A stretch of DNA of 43,987 nucleotides from an uncultured Vibrio sp. (GTDB lineage Bacteria; Pseudomonadota; Gammaproteobacteria; Enterobacterales; Vibrionaceae). A program made the translations under genes and the position numbers. Below the pieces are notes generated by a model. The model did no database searches and was not told the DNA's origin. It saw only the letters and a program-made list of their open reading frames with translations. Each line of letters starts with the position of its first letter. The first letter of the stretch is position 1. Positions 26,914 to 36,453 of the stretch are shown here, in pieces. The stretch lies in the NCBI RefSeq assembly GCF_947488985.1, contig NZ_CANLBV010000029.1:1-43987 (forward strand), in the 5' to 3' direction.

Positions 26914-26929
26914 GGTGATGCTGATCACG
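26914..26929. promoter_or_regulatory. Candidate CRP site
   Basis: GGTGA-TGCTGA-TCACG fits TGTGA-N6-TCACA at 8 of 10 positions with exact spacing. It lies between the MalT boxes and malE, where CRP sites occur in the E. coli malK-malE region. Confidence 0.5.
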
Positions 26930-27116
26930 ACGGCTGTGTGTTTTGTGATTTTGCTCTCCAATCTGACCGGATGATGATCACGAATTTAAGCCATAATAGT
27001 GAGGGCGTAGTGACTAGGATGATGAGCTAGGGTCTGTTTTCTCAGATCATTAAGCTTCGAAAACTGGCTCATCTTGGTTGATGTGCCCTACGCATAAATA
27101 TAAAAAGGATATTCAC

Positions 27117-28301
27117 ATGAAAAACGCTCTAAGCGCTGTAGCTCTAGGAACATTGGTTGCTCTGGGTTCTTTTGGTGCAAATGCTGCTATCGAAGAAGGA
27201 CAACTAACAATTTGGGTAGGTGGTGATAAAGCTTATGAAGGCATGGCTGAAGTAGGTAAACGCTTTGAAGAAGATACTGGCGTTAAAGTTACCGTTGCTT
27301 TCCCTGATAAACTAGAAGAGAAATTCCCTCAAGTTGCAGCGGCTGGTGATGGCCCAGACATGATTTTTTATGCGCATGACCGTTTTGGTGGCTATGCAGA
27401 AGCCGGTCTTCTTGTTGATATCAACCCTTCTAAAGAGACAAAAGACGGTATCGTAGACTTCGCATGGGATGCGGTTGCTTACGAAGGCAAAACCATCGCT
27501 TACCCAATTGCAATCGAGTCAGTTTCTCTTATTTACAACAAAGCGCTTGTTCCTAACCCACCTAAGTCTTGGGAAGAGATCCCTGCACTGAACGCTGAAC
27601 TGCAAAAAGATGGCAAGAAAGCGATCATGTGGCCTCTACGTGGTGGTGCTTACTTCACATGGCCTCTACTTGCAGCTGACGGCGGTTACGCATTCAAACA
27701 AACCGCTGAAGGTTACGACATTAAAGATGCAGGCGTAGCGACTAAAGGCGTTCAGGAGTCACTTGGCTTCATCGAGAAGATGGTACAAGACAAAATCATT
27801 TCTGCAGATATGGACTACTCAGTTGCTGAGTCTGAATTTGTTGCTGGTAACGTTGCTATGACCATCAACGGCCCTTGGGGCTGGGAAAATATCGAGAAAG
27901 CGGGCGTAGAATACGGCGTAACCACACTGCCTAAGTTCAATGGCAAAGCGTCTAAACCTTTCGTAGGTGTATGGGCGGGTGGTATTAGCACAGCATCTCC
28001 AAACCGTGATCTAGCGGTTGAGTTCATGGAAAACTACCTATTAACGGATGAGGGCTTGAAGAGCCTGAACGACGACAAGCCACTAGGTGCGGTAGCTCTT
28101 AACTCTTTTCAGACTAAGCTAGACAGCGACACTCGTATTGCAGCAACGATGAACAACGCGATGAACGGCGAAGTTATGCCGAATATCCCTCAGTTCACCA
28201 CATTCTGGTACAGCATGGAAGAAGCGATCGGCAACGTTGTTGACGGCCGCCAATCCGTAGAGCAAGCACTAAAAGCGTCTGAAGCTCGTATGACTAAGTA
28301 A
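27117..28301 (+). CDS. malE: Maltose/maltodextrin-binding protein MalE
   Basis: The periplasmic receptor, 394 aa (E. coli 396). The signal peptide [20 protein letters not shown] ends ANA before [20 protein letters not shown], nearly the E. coli mature start. Family features include [21 protein letters not shown] and the C-terminal [26 protein letters not shown] precedes the ATG at 27117; upstream codons of the longer frame are not needed. It leads malEFG and is separated from malF by a stable hairpin, which would keep the binding protein in excess. Confidence 0.97.
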   Translation: MKNALSAVALGTLVALGSFGANAAIEEGQLTIWVGGDKAYEGMAEVGKRFEEDTGVKVTVAFPDKLEEKFPQVAAAGDGPDMIFYAHDRFGGYAEAGLLVDINPSKETKDGIVDFAWDAVAYEGKTIAYPIAIESVSLIYNKALVPNPPKSWEEIPALNAELQKDGKKAIMWPLRGGAYFTWPLLAADGGYAFKQTAEGYDIKDAGVATKGVQESLGFIEKMVQDKIISADMDYSVAESEFVAGNVAMTINGPWGWENIEKAGVEYGVTTLPKFNGKASKPFVGVWAGGISTASPNRDLAVEFMENYLLTDEGLKSLNDDKPLGAVALNSFQTKLDSDTRIAATMNNAMNGEVMPNIPQFTTFWYSMEEAIGNVVDGRQSVEQALKASEARMTK

Positions 28302-28320
28302 TCACCAAGTACAACCTTTT

Positions 28321-28342
28321 AAGGAGAGGGCAACCTCTCCTT
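28321..28342 (+). terminator. Hairpin between malE and malF
   Basis: AAGGAGAGG pairs exactly with 28334-28342 around GCAA, then TACTTTTCTATTTTTT. It is a partial terminator or mRNA-stabilising element; the downstream genes need read-through. Confidence 0.8.
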
Positions 28343-28382
28343 ACTTTTCTATTTTTTATCTATATCGCTAGCAGGTTCCTCT

Positions 28383-29954
28383 ATGCAGTCAGTTCAAGAT
28401 ACCGATGCTATCCCAGCACAACCAAGCCTCCCAGGTAGTAAAAGCGTCTTCATTAAATGGGGAGTGCTTGGCAGCGTTGGCTTAATTAACGGCTACGCTA
28501 CTATTTTAATGTATTCTCGCGGTGAGCTCGCTTTTGCTCTGCTTACCGTTATTTTAACGGCCTTGGCACTCTACATTTTTGGTAGTAAGAAAACCTACGC
28601 TCACCGTTATATTTACCCAGGTATTGCCGGAATGATCTTATTCATTCTTTTCCCATTGGCATACACCGTAGGGCTTGCGTTTACAAACTACAGCGCAAAA
28701 AACCAGCTTTCTCTAGAACGTACTCAAACCGTTCTTTTAGACCGCACTTTCCAAAGTGGTGATAGCTACCCATTCACTTTGTACAAGACAGACGACGGTC
28801 ACCAGATCGTGGTTAAAGATGGCGACCAACTATTAGCGACTGACGTATTTTCTCTAGACAATATGACAGCGACAGAAATGGACCTATCTGCAATCGCGTC
28901 TACGCAAGGTGAAAAAGAGAAGATCAAAGCGATCATCCAAAACCGAGCAGCGATCAGTGGTGTTGATTTCAATCTACCGGACGGTGGTGACATCCGTATG
29001 AGTGGCTTACGTAAGTTTGCTTCTGTTGCTCCGCTTTACACCCTTCAAGATGATGGCGAAACGTTAATCAATAATGAAACGGGTGATGTTCTCAAGCCAA
29101 ATATGGAGTTAGGTTTCTACCAACCTGTTGATGCCAATGGTGAGTTTACAGGTAACACAATCTCTCCGGGCTTCATTGTTAGCATTGGTACGCATAACTT
29201 TGAGCGTGTGTGGAAAGACGAGGGTATCAAAGAACCTTTCATCAGCATCTTTATTTGGACGGTTATCTTTTCAGTATGTACCGTTGCATTCACATTGGTG
29301 ATTGGCCTTGTACTTGCAAACATCGTGCAGTGGGAAGAGCTCAAAGGCCGTTCAATCTACCGTGTTCTGCTGATTCTACCTTACGCCGTGCCAGCGTTCA
29401 TCTCGATTCTGATCTTTAAGGGGCTCTTCAACCAAAGCTTTGGTGAGATCAACATGGTACTGGAGAACATCTTCGGTTTAAGCCCTAACTGGTTCTCGGA
29501 TCCTCTCCTTGCGAAAACCATGGTACTGATGGTTAACACATGGCTTGGCTTCCCTTACATGATGATCCTATGTATGGGCCTGCTTAAAGCGATTCCTGAT
29601 GATTTATATGAAGCATCAGCGATTGATGGGGCGAACTTCCTTGATAACTTCAAGCGCATTACCTTCCCATTAATGATTAAACCACTGACACCGCTATTGA
29701 TTGCAGCATTTGCCTTTAACTTCAATAACTTCGTAATGATTCAACTATTAACGAACGGTGGCCCGAACATGATTGGCACGTCTGAGCCTGCGGGTTATAC
29801 AGACTTGCTTGTAAGCTACACCTACCGAATCGCATTTGAAGGTGGCGGCGGTCAAGACTTTGGTCTAGCAAGTGCAATCGCAACGCTTATTTTCCTATTG
29901 GTTGGTGCACTTGCGTTACTCAACCTTCGCTTTACTAAACTGTCTCAAGATTAA
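28383..29954 (+). CDS. malF: Maltose ABC transporter permease MalF
   Basis: A 523-aa inner-membrane subunit (E. coli 514). Three N-terminal membrane segments (about 23-40, 48-63, 75-100) are followed by the long periplasmic P2 loop of about 180 residues (105-290) that contacts MalE, then five further membrane segments and the EAA loop [20 protein letters not shown] that docks on MalK. It begins 81 nt after malE and ends 11 nt before malG. Confidence 0.96.
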   Translation: MQSVQDTDAIPAQPSLPGSKSVFIKWGVLGSVGLINGYATILMYSRGELAFALLTVILTALALYIFGSKKTYAHRYIYPGIAGMILFILFPLAYTVGLAFTNYSAKNQLSLERTQTVLLDRTFQSGDSYPFTLYKTDDGHQIVVKDGDQLLATDVFSLDNMTATEMDLSAIASTQGEKEKIKAIIQNRAAISGVDFNLPDGGDIRMSGLRKFASVAPLYTLQDDGETLINNETGDVLKPNMELGFYQPVDANGEFTGNTISPGFIVSIGTHNFERVWKDEGIKEPFISIFIWTVIFSVCTVAFTLVIGLVLANIVQWEELKGRSIYRVLLILPYAVPAFISILIFKGLFNQSFGEINMVLENIFGLSPNWFSDPLLAKTMVLMVNTWLGFPYMMILCMGLLKAIPDDLYEASAIDGANFLDNFKRITFPLMIKPLTPLLIAAFAFNFNNFVMIQLLTNGGPNMIGTSEPAGYTDLLVSYTYRIAFEGGGGQDFGLASAIATLIFLLVGALALLNLRFTKLSQD

Positions 29955-29965
29955 GGAGCACGACA

Positions 29966-30856
29966 ATGGCTATGGTACAAGGCAAAGGCCTAAAATATCG
30001 AGTGTGGGCAACACATGCCGTGTTGTGGTGCTTCTTGGCTATGATTATCTTCCCGCTACTGATGATAATCGCGATCTCATTTCGTGAAGGTAATTTCGCA
30101 ACGGGTAGTTTAATTCCTGAAAACCCTTCATTGGAACACTGGAAGCTGGCATTGGGGATTGCAGTCACCAATGCGGATGGTTCGGTTACAACCCCTCCAT
30201 TCCCAGTACTGACTTGGTTATGGAACTCGATCAAAGTGGCAGGCATCACCTCGATTCTGATCGTGGCCTTGTCTACCACATCGGCGTACGCCTTTGCTCG
30301 TATGCGCTTTAAGGGTAAAAACACCATCTTGAAAGCGATGATGATTTTCCAAATGTTCCCTGCGGTACTGGCGCTGGTGGCTATCTACGCACTGTTCGAT
30401 AAACTAGGGCAATACATCCCGTTCTTAGGCTTGAATACTCATGGCGGTTTGATTTTCTCTTACCTAGGCGGTATCGCACTGCATGTGTGGACGATTAAGG
30501 GCTACTTTGAGACGATTGATAACTCTTTGGAAGAAGCGGCAGCATTGGATGGCGCAACGCCTTGGCAAGCATTCAGATTGGTTCTACTGCCACTGTCTGT
30601 GCCAATCCTAGCGGTGGTATTTATCCTTTCGTTCATTGCGACAGTTGGTGAAGTACCAGTTGCCTCTATCCTACTTACGGATGTTAATTCATACACGCTA
30701 GCGGTAGGGATGCAGCAATACTTATACCCTCAGAACTACCTATGGGGTGATTTTGCAGCAGCAGCCGTACTTTCAGCACTTCCAATCACAATCGTATTCT
30801 TACTGGCTCAACGCTGGTTAGTTGGTGGTTTGACGGCCGGTGGTGTAAAAGGATAA
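29966..30856 (+). CDS. malG: Maltose ABC transporter permease MalG
   Basis: A 296-aa inner-membrane subunit, the same length as E. coli MalG, with six membrane segments and the EAA loop [21 protein letters not shown]. The C-terminal end, [14 protein letters not shown], matches the MalG tail known to reach toward MalK. AAGGAG lies about 8 nt before the ATG. It is the last gene of malEFG, and a clear terminator follows. No lamB or malM follows here. Confidence 0.97.
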   Translation: MAMVQGKGLKYRVWATHAVLWCFLAMIIFPLLMIIAISFREGNFATGSLIPENPSLEHWKLALGIAVTNADGSVTTPPFPVLTWLWNSIKVAGITSILIVALSTTSAYAFARMRFKGKNTILKAMMIFQMFPAVLALVAIYALFDKLGQYIPFLGLNTHGGLIFSYLGGIALHVWTIKGYFETIDNSLEEAAALDGATPWQAFRLVLLPLSVPILAVVFILSFIATVGEVPVASILLTDVNSYTLAVGMQQYLYPQNYLWGDFAAAAVLSALPITIVFLLAQRWLVGGLTAGGVKG

Positions 30857-30879
30857 ACTGTATACTATAATAAAGAAAA

Positions 30880-30917
30880 AGAGCGACCGTTAGGTCGCTC
30901 TATATATTGGCTTTTTT
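30880..30917 (+). terminator. Terminator after malG
   Basis: AGAGCGACC at 30880-30888 pairs exactly with 30893-30901 around GTTA. The T-run is delayed (TATATATTGGCTTTTTT). Confidence 0.85.
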
Positions 30918-31059
30918 ATTACATCATTTGGTTTGGCCGCCGATCAGTAATAAAAATAACCCTCAGGTTACGCATAGCTGGCTACTAATCAAGTTCCTTA
31001 CGCTAGTAATGATTAGTAGTTTTTGTAACTCTCGCCCAAGTATTTACTTGGGTTTTTTT
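30918..31059 (+). ncRNA. Candidate small RNA downstream of malG
   Basis: About 140 nt beyond the malG terminator contain no open frame but a 10-bp perfect stem (CTACTAATCA at 30982-30991 with 31010-31019) and end in a textbook terminator with T7. An orphan terminator without a preceding gene suggests a short independent transcript. No promoter could be assigned and no known family was recognised. It could instead be a second mal terminator or a decayed gene tail. Confidence 0.3.
31035..31059 (+). terminator. Orphan Rho-independent terminator
   Basis: CCCAAGT (31035-31041) pairs with ACTTGGG (31046-31052) around ATTTA, followed by TTTTTTT. Confidence 0.85.
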
Positions 31060-31072
31060 ATGTCTGCTATTA

Positions 31073-31233
31073 ATACCAATCGCAGTAAATAACTGGACAC
31101 CCTAGCTTGTTAAAACACTCGATAACTGCGCTACAATTTTTAATTGTCGAATAACGACTTATCAAAAAAGCTGCCTTGTTCTCAAGCATTTCCCCTGCGC
31201 TATTTCTGAACACTTAATTACTGTGATTGATAT
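31073..31233. repeat. MITE-like dispersed element with terminal inverted repeats
   Basis: The 161-bp segment begins ATACCAATCGCAGTAAATAA and ends with its imperfect reverse complement (18 of 22 positions match at 31212-31233). It has no coding frame. A truncated copy of its left third is at 8638-8676. The internal AACACTCGATAACTGCG-like sequence resembles a repeat I recall from many Vibrio spacers. The absence of a transposase suggests mobilisation in trans. Confidence 0.65.
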
Positions 31234-31478
31234 AATCTCTTCATTCAGTATCGTCTCAAAAATTAGACATCCAGTATAAAATACCAATGGTTGATTTATA
31301 CGTGACTTGTATTTTTATGCGTGATACTTCAATAATTATTATGCAACAGGAGCGGTTTTGCAGAGGGGATGCGTGGGTAATCGTATTCCCTTAGCAAATT
31401 CCCTTTGTAAATGGTTTTGGCAATAGGTGGTCAGGGTAGGGTTATCAGGCTCGTTCGACCTCGGTCAAATTTGTCGAA
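31234..31478. other. Spacer with nothing recognised
   Basis: About 245 nt, AT-rich. No gene, strong hairpin or known motif was identified. With the upstream MITE and candidate RNA it makes up the 622-nt gap after malG. Confidence 0.5.
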
Positions 31479-31751
31479 TTAAAACTCTTTACTAGAAGGC
31501 GCACACCCTAAGTGCTGAAGCAGGACATAAATGCTCTCTTGATTGAGCGCGACCCGGCGGAATAGATCCGCAAATGTACTGTCACCACCAAAGCAAGTCT
31601 GGATATAGTGATTGATTTCATTGCTGTCGTAGCCTTCGACATACAGGCTCCTGACCCATTGATACTCAACGGCCTTCAGGTTATTCAATGTTGATTCGCT
31701 AAGAGTAACGTGCGTGACGCTCAAGAATGGCTCCAGAAAGTGTAAATACAT
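31479..31751 (-). CDS. Hypothetical 90-aa protein
   Basis: An open frame of 90 codons with no signal or membrane segment. Its composition is protein-like: aromatic residues are spread through the N-half (VEYQWVRSLYVEGY), followed by HYIQTCFGGDSTFADLFRRV and a helical C-end. The ribosome site before the ATG is poor. It may be real and lineage-specific, or a fragment of a larger gene. No family was recognised. Confidence 0.4.
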   Translation of the reverse strand: MYLHFLEPFLSVTHVTLSESTLNNLKAVEYQWVRSLYVEGYDSNEINHYIQTCFGGDSTFADLFRRVALNQESIYVLLQHLGCAPSSKEF

Positions 31752-31942
31752 CCATTTAAGTGTCCGTATTTAACCAGAGCAAAATGACGACTTTATTACA
31801 GTCAAAATAATTTGCTAAGTAATAGCGCTTCGCTTGCCATTTATCTTGAGAAATAATGTTCGATGAGTTGTATTGAGTGTGGTGTGGTGTGGTTACTGGG
31901 GAATAGGGCGGGAACATGTGCAGAGAGAGGCTAGATAAACCA

Positions 31943-31964
31943 ATGCCAAGCATCTACTTGGCAT
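31943..31964 (-). terminator. Hairpin after the thioesterase gene
   Basis: ATGCCAAG pairs exactly with 31957-31964 around CATCTA. It lies about 50 nt past the thioesterase stop on the minus strand, without a strong T-run. Confidence 0.45.
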
Positions 31965-32014
31965 CATTATCCATGTTGTCGAGTTAGGCTTGTCGGGGTT
32001 GGCTTAGATTAACC

Positions 32015-32518
32015 TTACTTTAAGTATTTTACGTGCGCTTCCATCTCTTCGCCAATCTCTTTTCTCATGTTCATTAGGCGAATAGCAGAATCCCTCAATT
32101 CTATGTCTTCAGGTGTTTCAGGTTTCCATTCTGGCACTTTAGTTGGTAGACCATTTTCATCCACGGCGACCATAATCACGATACAGTGCGTTGTTAGACG
32201 GTTGTTCAGCTCCTTGGGATCGCTCGCTTGAACGTCGATGGCGATATGCATTGAAGATGAGCCGGTATAGATGACCTTCGCACTCACTTCAACCAGGTTC
32301 CCCACATGAATGGGGGCCACAAATCGAATACCACCAGCGTAGGCTGTAATACAATATTTGCCGCTCCAGCCGGCAGAGCAAGCATAAGCCGCCAAATCGA
32401 TCCATTTCATCACCGCTCCGCCATGAACTTTACCGCCAAAGTTTACATCGCTAGGCTCGGCTAAAAAACGCAGAGTGACATCTCGTTTACCATCTTGTCG
32501 GCTATTGTTACTGCTCAT
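32015..32518 (-). CDS. Acyl-CoA thioesterase, hotdog fold
   Basis: A 167-aa cytoplasmic enzyme that hydrolyses acyl-CoA to free acid and CoA. The single-hotdog signature NFGGKVHGGAVMKWIDLAAY lies at about residues 26-45, where family members have N-x-x-G-x-x-x-GG-x-x-x-x-x-D, then RFVAPIHVGNLVEVSAKVIY. The ATG at 32518 follows AAAGGAAG by about 5 nt; the longer frame from 32611 lacks support. It is close to YciA-type thioesterases, but the chain-length preference cannot be read. No operon partner is visible. Confidence 0.9.
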   Translation of the reverse strand: MSSNNSRQDGKRDVTLRFLAEPSDVNFGGKVHGGAVMKWIDLAAYACSAGWSGKYCITAYAGGIRFVAPIHVGNLVEVSAKVIYTGSSSMHIAIDVQASDPKELNNRLTTHCIVIMVAVDENGLPTKVPEWKPETPEDIELRDSAIRLMNMRKEIGEEMEAHVKYLK

Positions 32519-32704
32519 CAATCTTCCTTTATTATCATGTCGAATAACATTGCCTTTACTAAACGCTAACAGTATACATAAGGAAAGTGAAATAAAAGTG
32601 GGGTTACTCACTGTTAAGAGTATTTATTCCTAATAACTGATAAATGAGCAAATATGGAGAGCTAGAGACATTGACGAGAGCTTAGTAGTGCAGACAATTC
32701 GATA

Positions 32705-32737
32705 GAAAAAAAACACCTAGCATAGTGCTAGGTGTTT
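32705..32737 (-). terminator. Orphan minus-strand terminator
   Basis: AAACACCTAGCA at 32711-32722 pairs perfectly with 32726-32737 around TAG. On the minus strand it is followed by a run of eight or more T. The nearest upstream minus-strand gene is the EamA pseudogene, more than 500 nt away. Confidence 0.85.
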
Positions 32738-33069
32738 GTAAGCCGTTTGGTACTCATTACGGTACCTTTTTATTAGCCAACTGAGCGTTGTCATTTTGTG
32801 TATCTGAGGTGATTCTATCTCGAATACCACTAAAGTGGTAGTTAAATTTACTTTATTATTCAGCTCACCTTAATCTTGGTTGAAGTATAGATCCTTTGCG
32901 TAGATATTGCCTTTCGGATTGTTATTTTGGAGACCTTGTAGCGTATTTTGCACAAATCTAGTGTGATTATAGTGATATCAGGCATAACTGCGGCAGATTC
33001 GTTGAGTATGTCCTATGCATTCAGATATAGCATATAGCGTTTAGATTGATCTTCGGTCTTACTCGCTTT

Positions 33070-33101
33070 CTGTAATAGCTCATTATAATGAGCTATTACA
33101 G
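33070..33101. repeat. 32-bp perfect palindrome
   Basis: CTGTAATAGCTCATTA is followed directly by its exact reverse complement, with no spacer. It lies in non-coding DNA between an orphan terminator and the EamA pseudogene. Confidence 0.9.
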
Positions 33102-33261
33102 TAACCACTTTCATTCGCAGAATGCCCACAAGTGAATGAGTCAGCAGTATGTTGCAACAAGAGTGAACAGGTATTAAACGCATTTGATACTCATCACGGG
33201 AAGTCAATGAACCGAAATAGAGCAGGTAACGTCATTACTTAAAGCTTGGTCAAAGAAATGG

Positions 33262-33970
33262 TTAGTTTTGCAGAGATAGAGGAGACCCAAGCTTTGGTTT
33301 TCTTTTGAGCTGAGCAAGTACCACGCCTGAGATCACCATTGCGCCGCCAATGATATGATATTGGTTAATCTCTTCACCAAGCCATGTTGCGGCCAGCACG
33401 ATGGTGATAACCGGAAGTAGGTTCATGAACATCGCGCTGGAATCCGCGCCTATGACATCAATCGCCTTTACCCACATCCAAGGTGCCAAAATAGAAGCAT
33501 AGACAAAGGCCGCGATTAACATATAGCCATCACCTTGCGTCAGCTCTTGATGGATAAAGAATAGAGGATCGCCTTTACCCAGCATTAATGCCAACCCACA
33601 AAGAGACAATACTCAGGCTTGAAATGGATTTTTTTAGCAGAGGAACACTGAGGAATACACTGATCAGTGGCACTAGAGAGGTGAGCAGCGCGATATTCGA
33701 AGCGGTGGTGGTTAAGCCGGCGTAGTAACCCAAAGACTGATTCAAGACCATGCCTAGGAAGCCAAGGAACGCCAGCTTAGATAAGTTAGGTTTAATGATT
33801 GGCCATTGCTTGATAGCCGAACGAATACAGAAAGGGGTGAGGATTAATATCGCCAAAAACCAGCGGTAAAAACTCATCGCACTGGGTTCTATGGCACTTG
33901 CTGCAAGCTTATTGACAATAGCATTGACACTCCAGATACAGACAGTGAAAAATGGTAAAAGATAGTGCAT
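33262..33970 (-). pseudogene. EamA/DMT-family permease with frameshift
   Basis: Two overlapping frames together make one drug/metabolite transporter of about 235-240 residues. The N-part (33575-33970) has EamA features such as SVNAIVNKLAASAIEPSAMS and YRWFLA, and four to five membrane segments. The C-part (33262-33609) resumes with LCGLALMLGKGDP and contains GADSSAMFMNLLPVITIVLA. The shift lies within 33575-33612, where the N-frame meets TAA. A 2-nt TG loss in TTGTGGG would restore SLCGLALM. The total is shorter than the usual 290-300 aa, so a segment may also be missing. It is divergent from an AraC gene, a usual pairing. Sequencing error is the alternative. Confidence 0.85.
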
Positions 33971-34068
33971 ATGGGTTCCGGTGCAAATGAGTTGATGCGG
34001 CGAGTTTGACAGGTCGTTATACTAACAGATATCTTTATAAAGACATCAGACGCGATAGGAAGACAAGT

Positions 34069-34857
34069 TTGAAAAAACACTCAAGAAACCTTCATCCGTC
34101 CTTATCCATTGATAAGGCTCCATCCAACGTATTCATGAATTTTGAAGCTTTTTTATCCAATACCGAAACTCGTGTACATAGCCACCCTTGGGGGCAAGTG
34201 CAGTTGATCAGCGGGGGGATTCTTGAAATGGAAGCCGAAGGCACCCGCTTTCTCGCACCGCCGCACTTAGCTATTTGGGTGCCTGCTGGGGTGATGCACT
34301 GCAGCTATAACCGTAAGCCGTTGGACTATTGCTCACTGAATATTGCCCATGAATTAACTCAGCATTTACCAGAAAAAACCAGCCTAATAAAAATCACGCC
34401 AATTGTCTCTTCGATTATTGATGACTTTCGCCAGCGGGATGTGAACGTCGCTCAAAGCGAACAAGATCAAAGGCTCGTACAGGTGCTATTGGATCAGCTG
34501 GCAGAGCGACAAGTTGAACACCATTTTTTACCATCAACCGATAATAAGTATCTTGCGCCAATTCTCGCGGCGATAGAAGAGAACCCAACCAGCGATATTT
34601 CGCTAAAGGATTGGGCTGAGAAAGTCCATGCTACAGAGCGCACTTTGTCGCGTCATTGCCAGAGTGAATTGGGGATGAGTTTTACTGAATGGCGGCTACG
34701 AGTTCGCTACTTATACTCCATGGATCTATTAAGAAATGGACAGTCAGTTAAAGAAGTAGCACTTACGTTAGGTTACAACCAAGCCAGCCCCTTTATTAGT
34801 ATGTTCAAGAAATACTCCGGCCAAACCCCAGAGCAATATAAGAACCGTCTGCTGTAA
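34069..34857 (+). CDS. AraC-family transcriptional regulator with cupin domain
   Basis: A 262-aa DNA-binding regulator. The N-terminal cupin has VHSHPWGQVQLISGGILEM and LAPPHLAIWVPAGVMHCSYN (about residues 35-88). The C-terminal double helix-turn-helix has DWAEKVHATERTLSRHCQSE and then VKEVALTLGYNQASPFISMFK with the conserved Q-x-P end. I chose the TTG at 34069 because AGGAAGA lies 5 nt before it; the frame is open further upstream without a ribosome site. Divergent from the EamA permease, which it probably controls. The ligand is unknown. Confidence 0.9.
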   Translation: MKKHSRNLHPSLSIDKAPSNVFMNFEAFLSNTETRVHSHPWGQVQLISGGILEMEAEGTRFLAPPHLAIWVPAGVMHCSYNRKPLDYCSLNIAHELTQHLPEKTSLIKITPIVSSIIDDFRQRDVNVAQSEQDQRLVQVLLDQLAERQVEHHFLPSTDNKYLAPILAAIEENPTSDISLKDWAEKVHATERTLSRHCQSELGMSFTEWRLRVRYLYSMDLLRNGQSVKEVALTLGYNQASPFISMFKKYSGQTPEQYKNRLL

Positions 34858-35139
34858 TTGAATTGCCTTTGTTGTGTTCCATGATCAGAAGATAATCCCG
34901 CGCAACATCGTTCAATACTGCGACCCCGATTCTCTTTATTCTGTTAGGCATCAACCTGTATCTAACAAGAAAAGGGAATGGACAGTGTATTTGTCGCTAT
35001 GGCGATCTTTGCTTTTGTATCTTCGCTAAGACGATTTTCGGCTAATTGTGACTCAGAAATATCCAAATGTTACATCAATATCTAAGGGAAGGGTATTACA
35101 GCCCTTCCTATTTGATGGTGTTCGCTAAACATTGATCGT
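34858..35139. other. Convergent spacer AraC / INDY
   Basis: A 282-nt spacer. A 7-bp stem (GGAAGGG at 35087-35093 with 35102-35108) lies about 30 nt past the transporter stop and may end that minus-strand transcript, although its T-run is weak. Nothing else was recognised. Confidence 0.45.
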
Positions 35140-36426
35140 TTATAGCCAGAACGTCAGTGCAATAAAGGTTAGAGCCAGAATCGATAAGATATTTAAGACA
35201 ATGCCGACTTTCATCATATCGCGTTGCTCGATATAGCCGGACGCAAACACGATCGCATTCGGTGGTGTTGCGACAGGTAACATAAAGGCGCAAGAAGCCG
35301 CGACGGCGATGAGCACAGAAAGCACCACAGGTGACATGCCAAAGGCTTCTGCAACCGCCGCGAATAAAGGGATGAGCAAGGCAGCACTCGCGGTGTTACT
35401 GGCAAATTCTGTTAAGAAGACCACGAAAATAGCAACAATGGCGACAATAAACAAGATACCAAAATCAGCAATCATGGCGCTGATCTCATTAGCCAAGAAC
35501 ACGCTAGTTCCCGTCGCTTTGAGAACATTACTTAAACAGATCCCCCCACCAAATAGAATAAGTACGCCCCAGTCTGCGGTTTTTTCAATGTCCTTCCAGT
35601 GAACCACTCGAGCGAAATTCACGGCAATAATAGCGCACAGCGCAATAATCGTATCGAATTTCGGTATTCCGCCCAGCATGGCATTAATGGGCTTACTGAA
35701 GATCCAAAAGAAGACGGTCGCTGCGAAGATTGCAAGAGTCACAACTTTCCCTTTGTCCCAATCTACCGCTTCTTTGTTGAGAGTGAATGAACCCTCTAAA
35801 TTAGGGCGCATGGTAAAATACAGTACCAGTAGCGCGATCGGCAGAATGATAATACTTGCCGGAAGACCAAACGCGAGCCATTCGGTAAAGGTTAAGCCGA
35901 CTTCCGCAGCTGCAATGGCATTGGGTGGACTGCCCACTAAGGTTGCAATACCACCAATACTGGCACTGTACGCCACACCGAGTAACACAAACACGTAAGT
36001 GTTGCGCTCGCTCTTTGCATCCACCTTACTCAACACACCAAGCACCAATGGAAGCATCATTGCCGCCGTGGCCGTATTACTGATCCACATGGATAAGCCC
36101 GCCGTGACACCAAGCAGCATAAAGACCGCCACGCTCATTTTTCCTTTGGCTAGAACCAGTACTTTGTCGGCAATGACTTTGTCTAATCCTTGCTTGTGCA
36201 TCGCGGCTGCGAGAGCAAAGCCGCCGAGAAATAGAAAAATAATCGAGTTAGAAAAATTATTGAGTGCAGTTTGGGTATCAAAGACATCAAGAACAACCGC
36301 CAAAACGGGCACAAGCAGCGCAGTGACGGTGACATGGAGGGCTTCCGTTAACCAAAGCACCCCAATGAACGCCAAGATACTCAAGCCTAATACCACGTTT
36401 TGTTCAAAGGGGAGGGTAAAGTACAA
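35140..36426 (-). CDS. DASS/SLC13 sodium-dicarboxylate symporter (INDY-like), 5'-truncated
   Basis: A sodium-coupled dicarboxylate transporter of 428 aa. Both substrate and sodium motifs are intact: SNT at 116-118 ([12 protein letters not shown]) and SNT at 343-345 ([12 protein letters not shown]), as well as [13 protein letters not shown] and [14 protein letters not shown]. The sequence closely follows recalled VcINDY (462 aa), where the motifs fall 34 residues later, so the N-terminal helix region is missing. No ATG or GTG exists upstream: the frame is closed by TGA at 36469-36471, and the only start is TTG at 36426 with no ribosome site. The gene is probably broken at its 5' end by the rearrangement at about 36430-36490. 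Expression is doubtful. Confidence 0.8.
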   Translation of the reverse strand: MYFTLPFEQNVVLGLSILAFIGVLWLTEALHVTVTALLVPVLAVVLDVFDTQTALNNFSNSIIFLFLGGFALAAAMHKQGLDKVIADKVLVLAKGKMSVAVFMLLGVTAGLSMWISNTATAAMMLPLVLGVLSKVDAKSERNTYVFVLLGVAYSASIGGIATLVGSPPNAIAAAEVGLTFTEWLAFGLPASIIILPIALLVLYFTMRPNLEGSFTLNKEAVDWDKGKVVTLAIFAATVFFWIFSKPINAMLGGIPKFDTIIALCAIIAVNFARVVHWKDIEKTADWGVLILFGGGICLSNVLKATGTSVFLANEISAMIADFGILFIVAIVAIFVVFLTEFASNTASAALLIPLFAAVAEAFGMSPVVLSVLIAVAASCAFMLPVATPPNAIVFASGYIEQRDMMKVGIVLNILSILALTFIALTFWL

Positions 36427-36453
36427 GGTGGGTAATATTTGTTCAGAGTGTGA

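Larger units (their letters stand above)
26450..27116. promoter_or_regulatory. malK-malE divergent control region
   Basis: A 667-nt spacer with no convincing gene. It holds MalT-type boxes at 26810-26856, a CRP-like site at 26914-26929, a further partial MalT motif CCGGATGATG at 26968-26977 and a possible malE -10 CATAAT at 26992-26997. Around 26610-26670 runs of C (CCCCCC, CTCCCCC) resemble further inverted MalT half-boxes, less clearly. Confidence 0.6.
32519..33261. other. 743-nt spacer with terminator and palindrome
   Basis: No supported protein gene is present. It holds a minus-strand orphan terminator (32705-32737) and a 32-bp perfect palindrome (33070-33101), listed separately. A 64-codon minus frame across the palindrome has no ribosome site or protein-like features. 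Confidence 0.6.

Noticed and set aside
26659..26961. 100-codon minus frame between malK and malE
   Set aside because: Low protein-like quality and it runs across MalT and CRP-like sites; regulatory DNA is the better reading.
31756..31953. 65-codon minus frame next to the thioesterase
   Set aside because: No ribosome site, no recognisable domain, and weak start.
33013..33207. 64-codon minus frame
   Set aside because: It spans the 32-bp palindrome and has no ribosome site; composition not protein-like.
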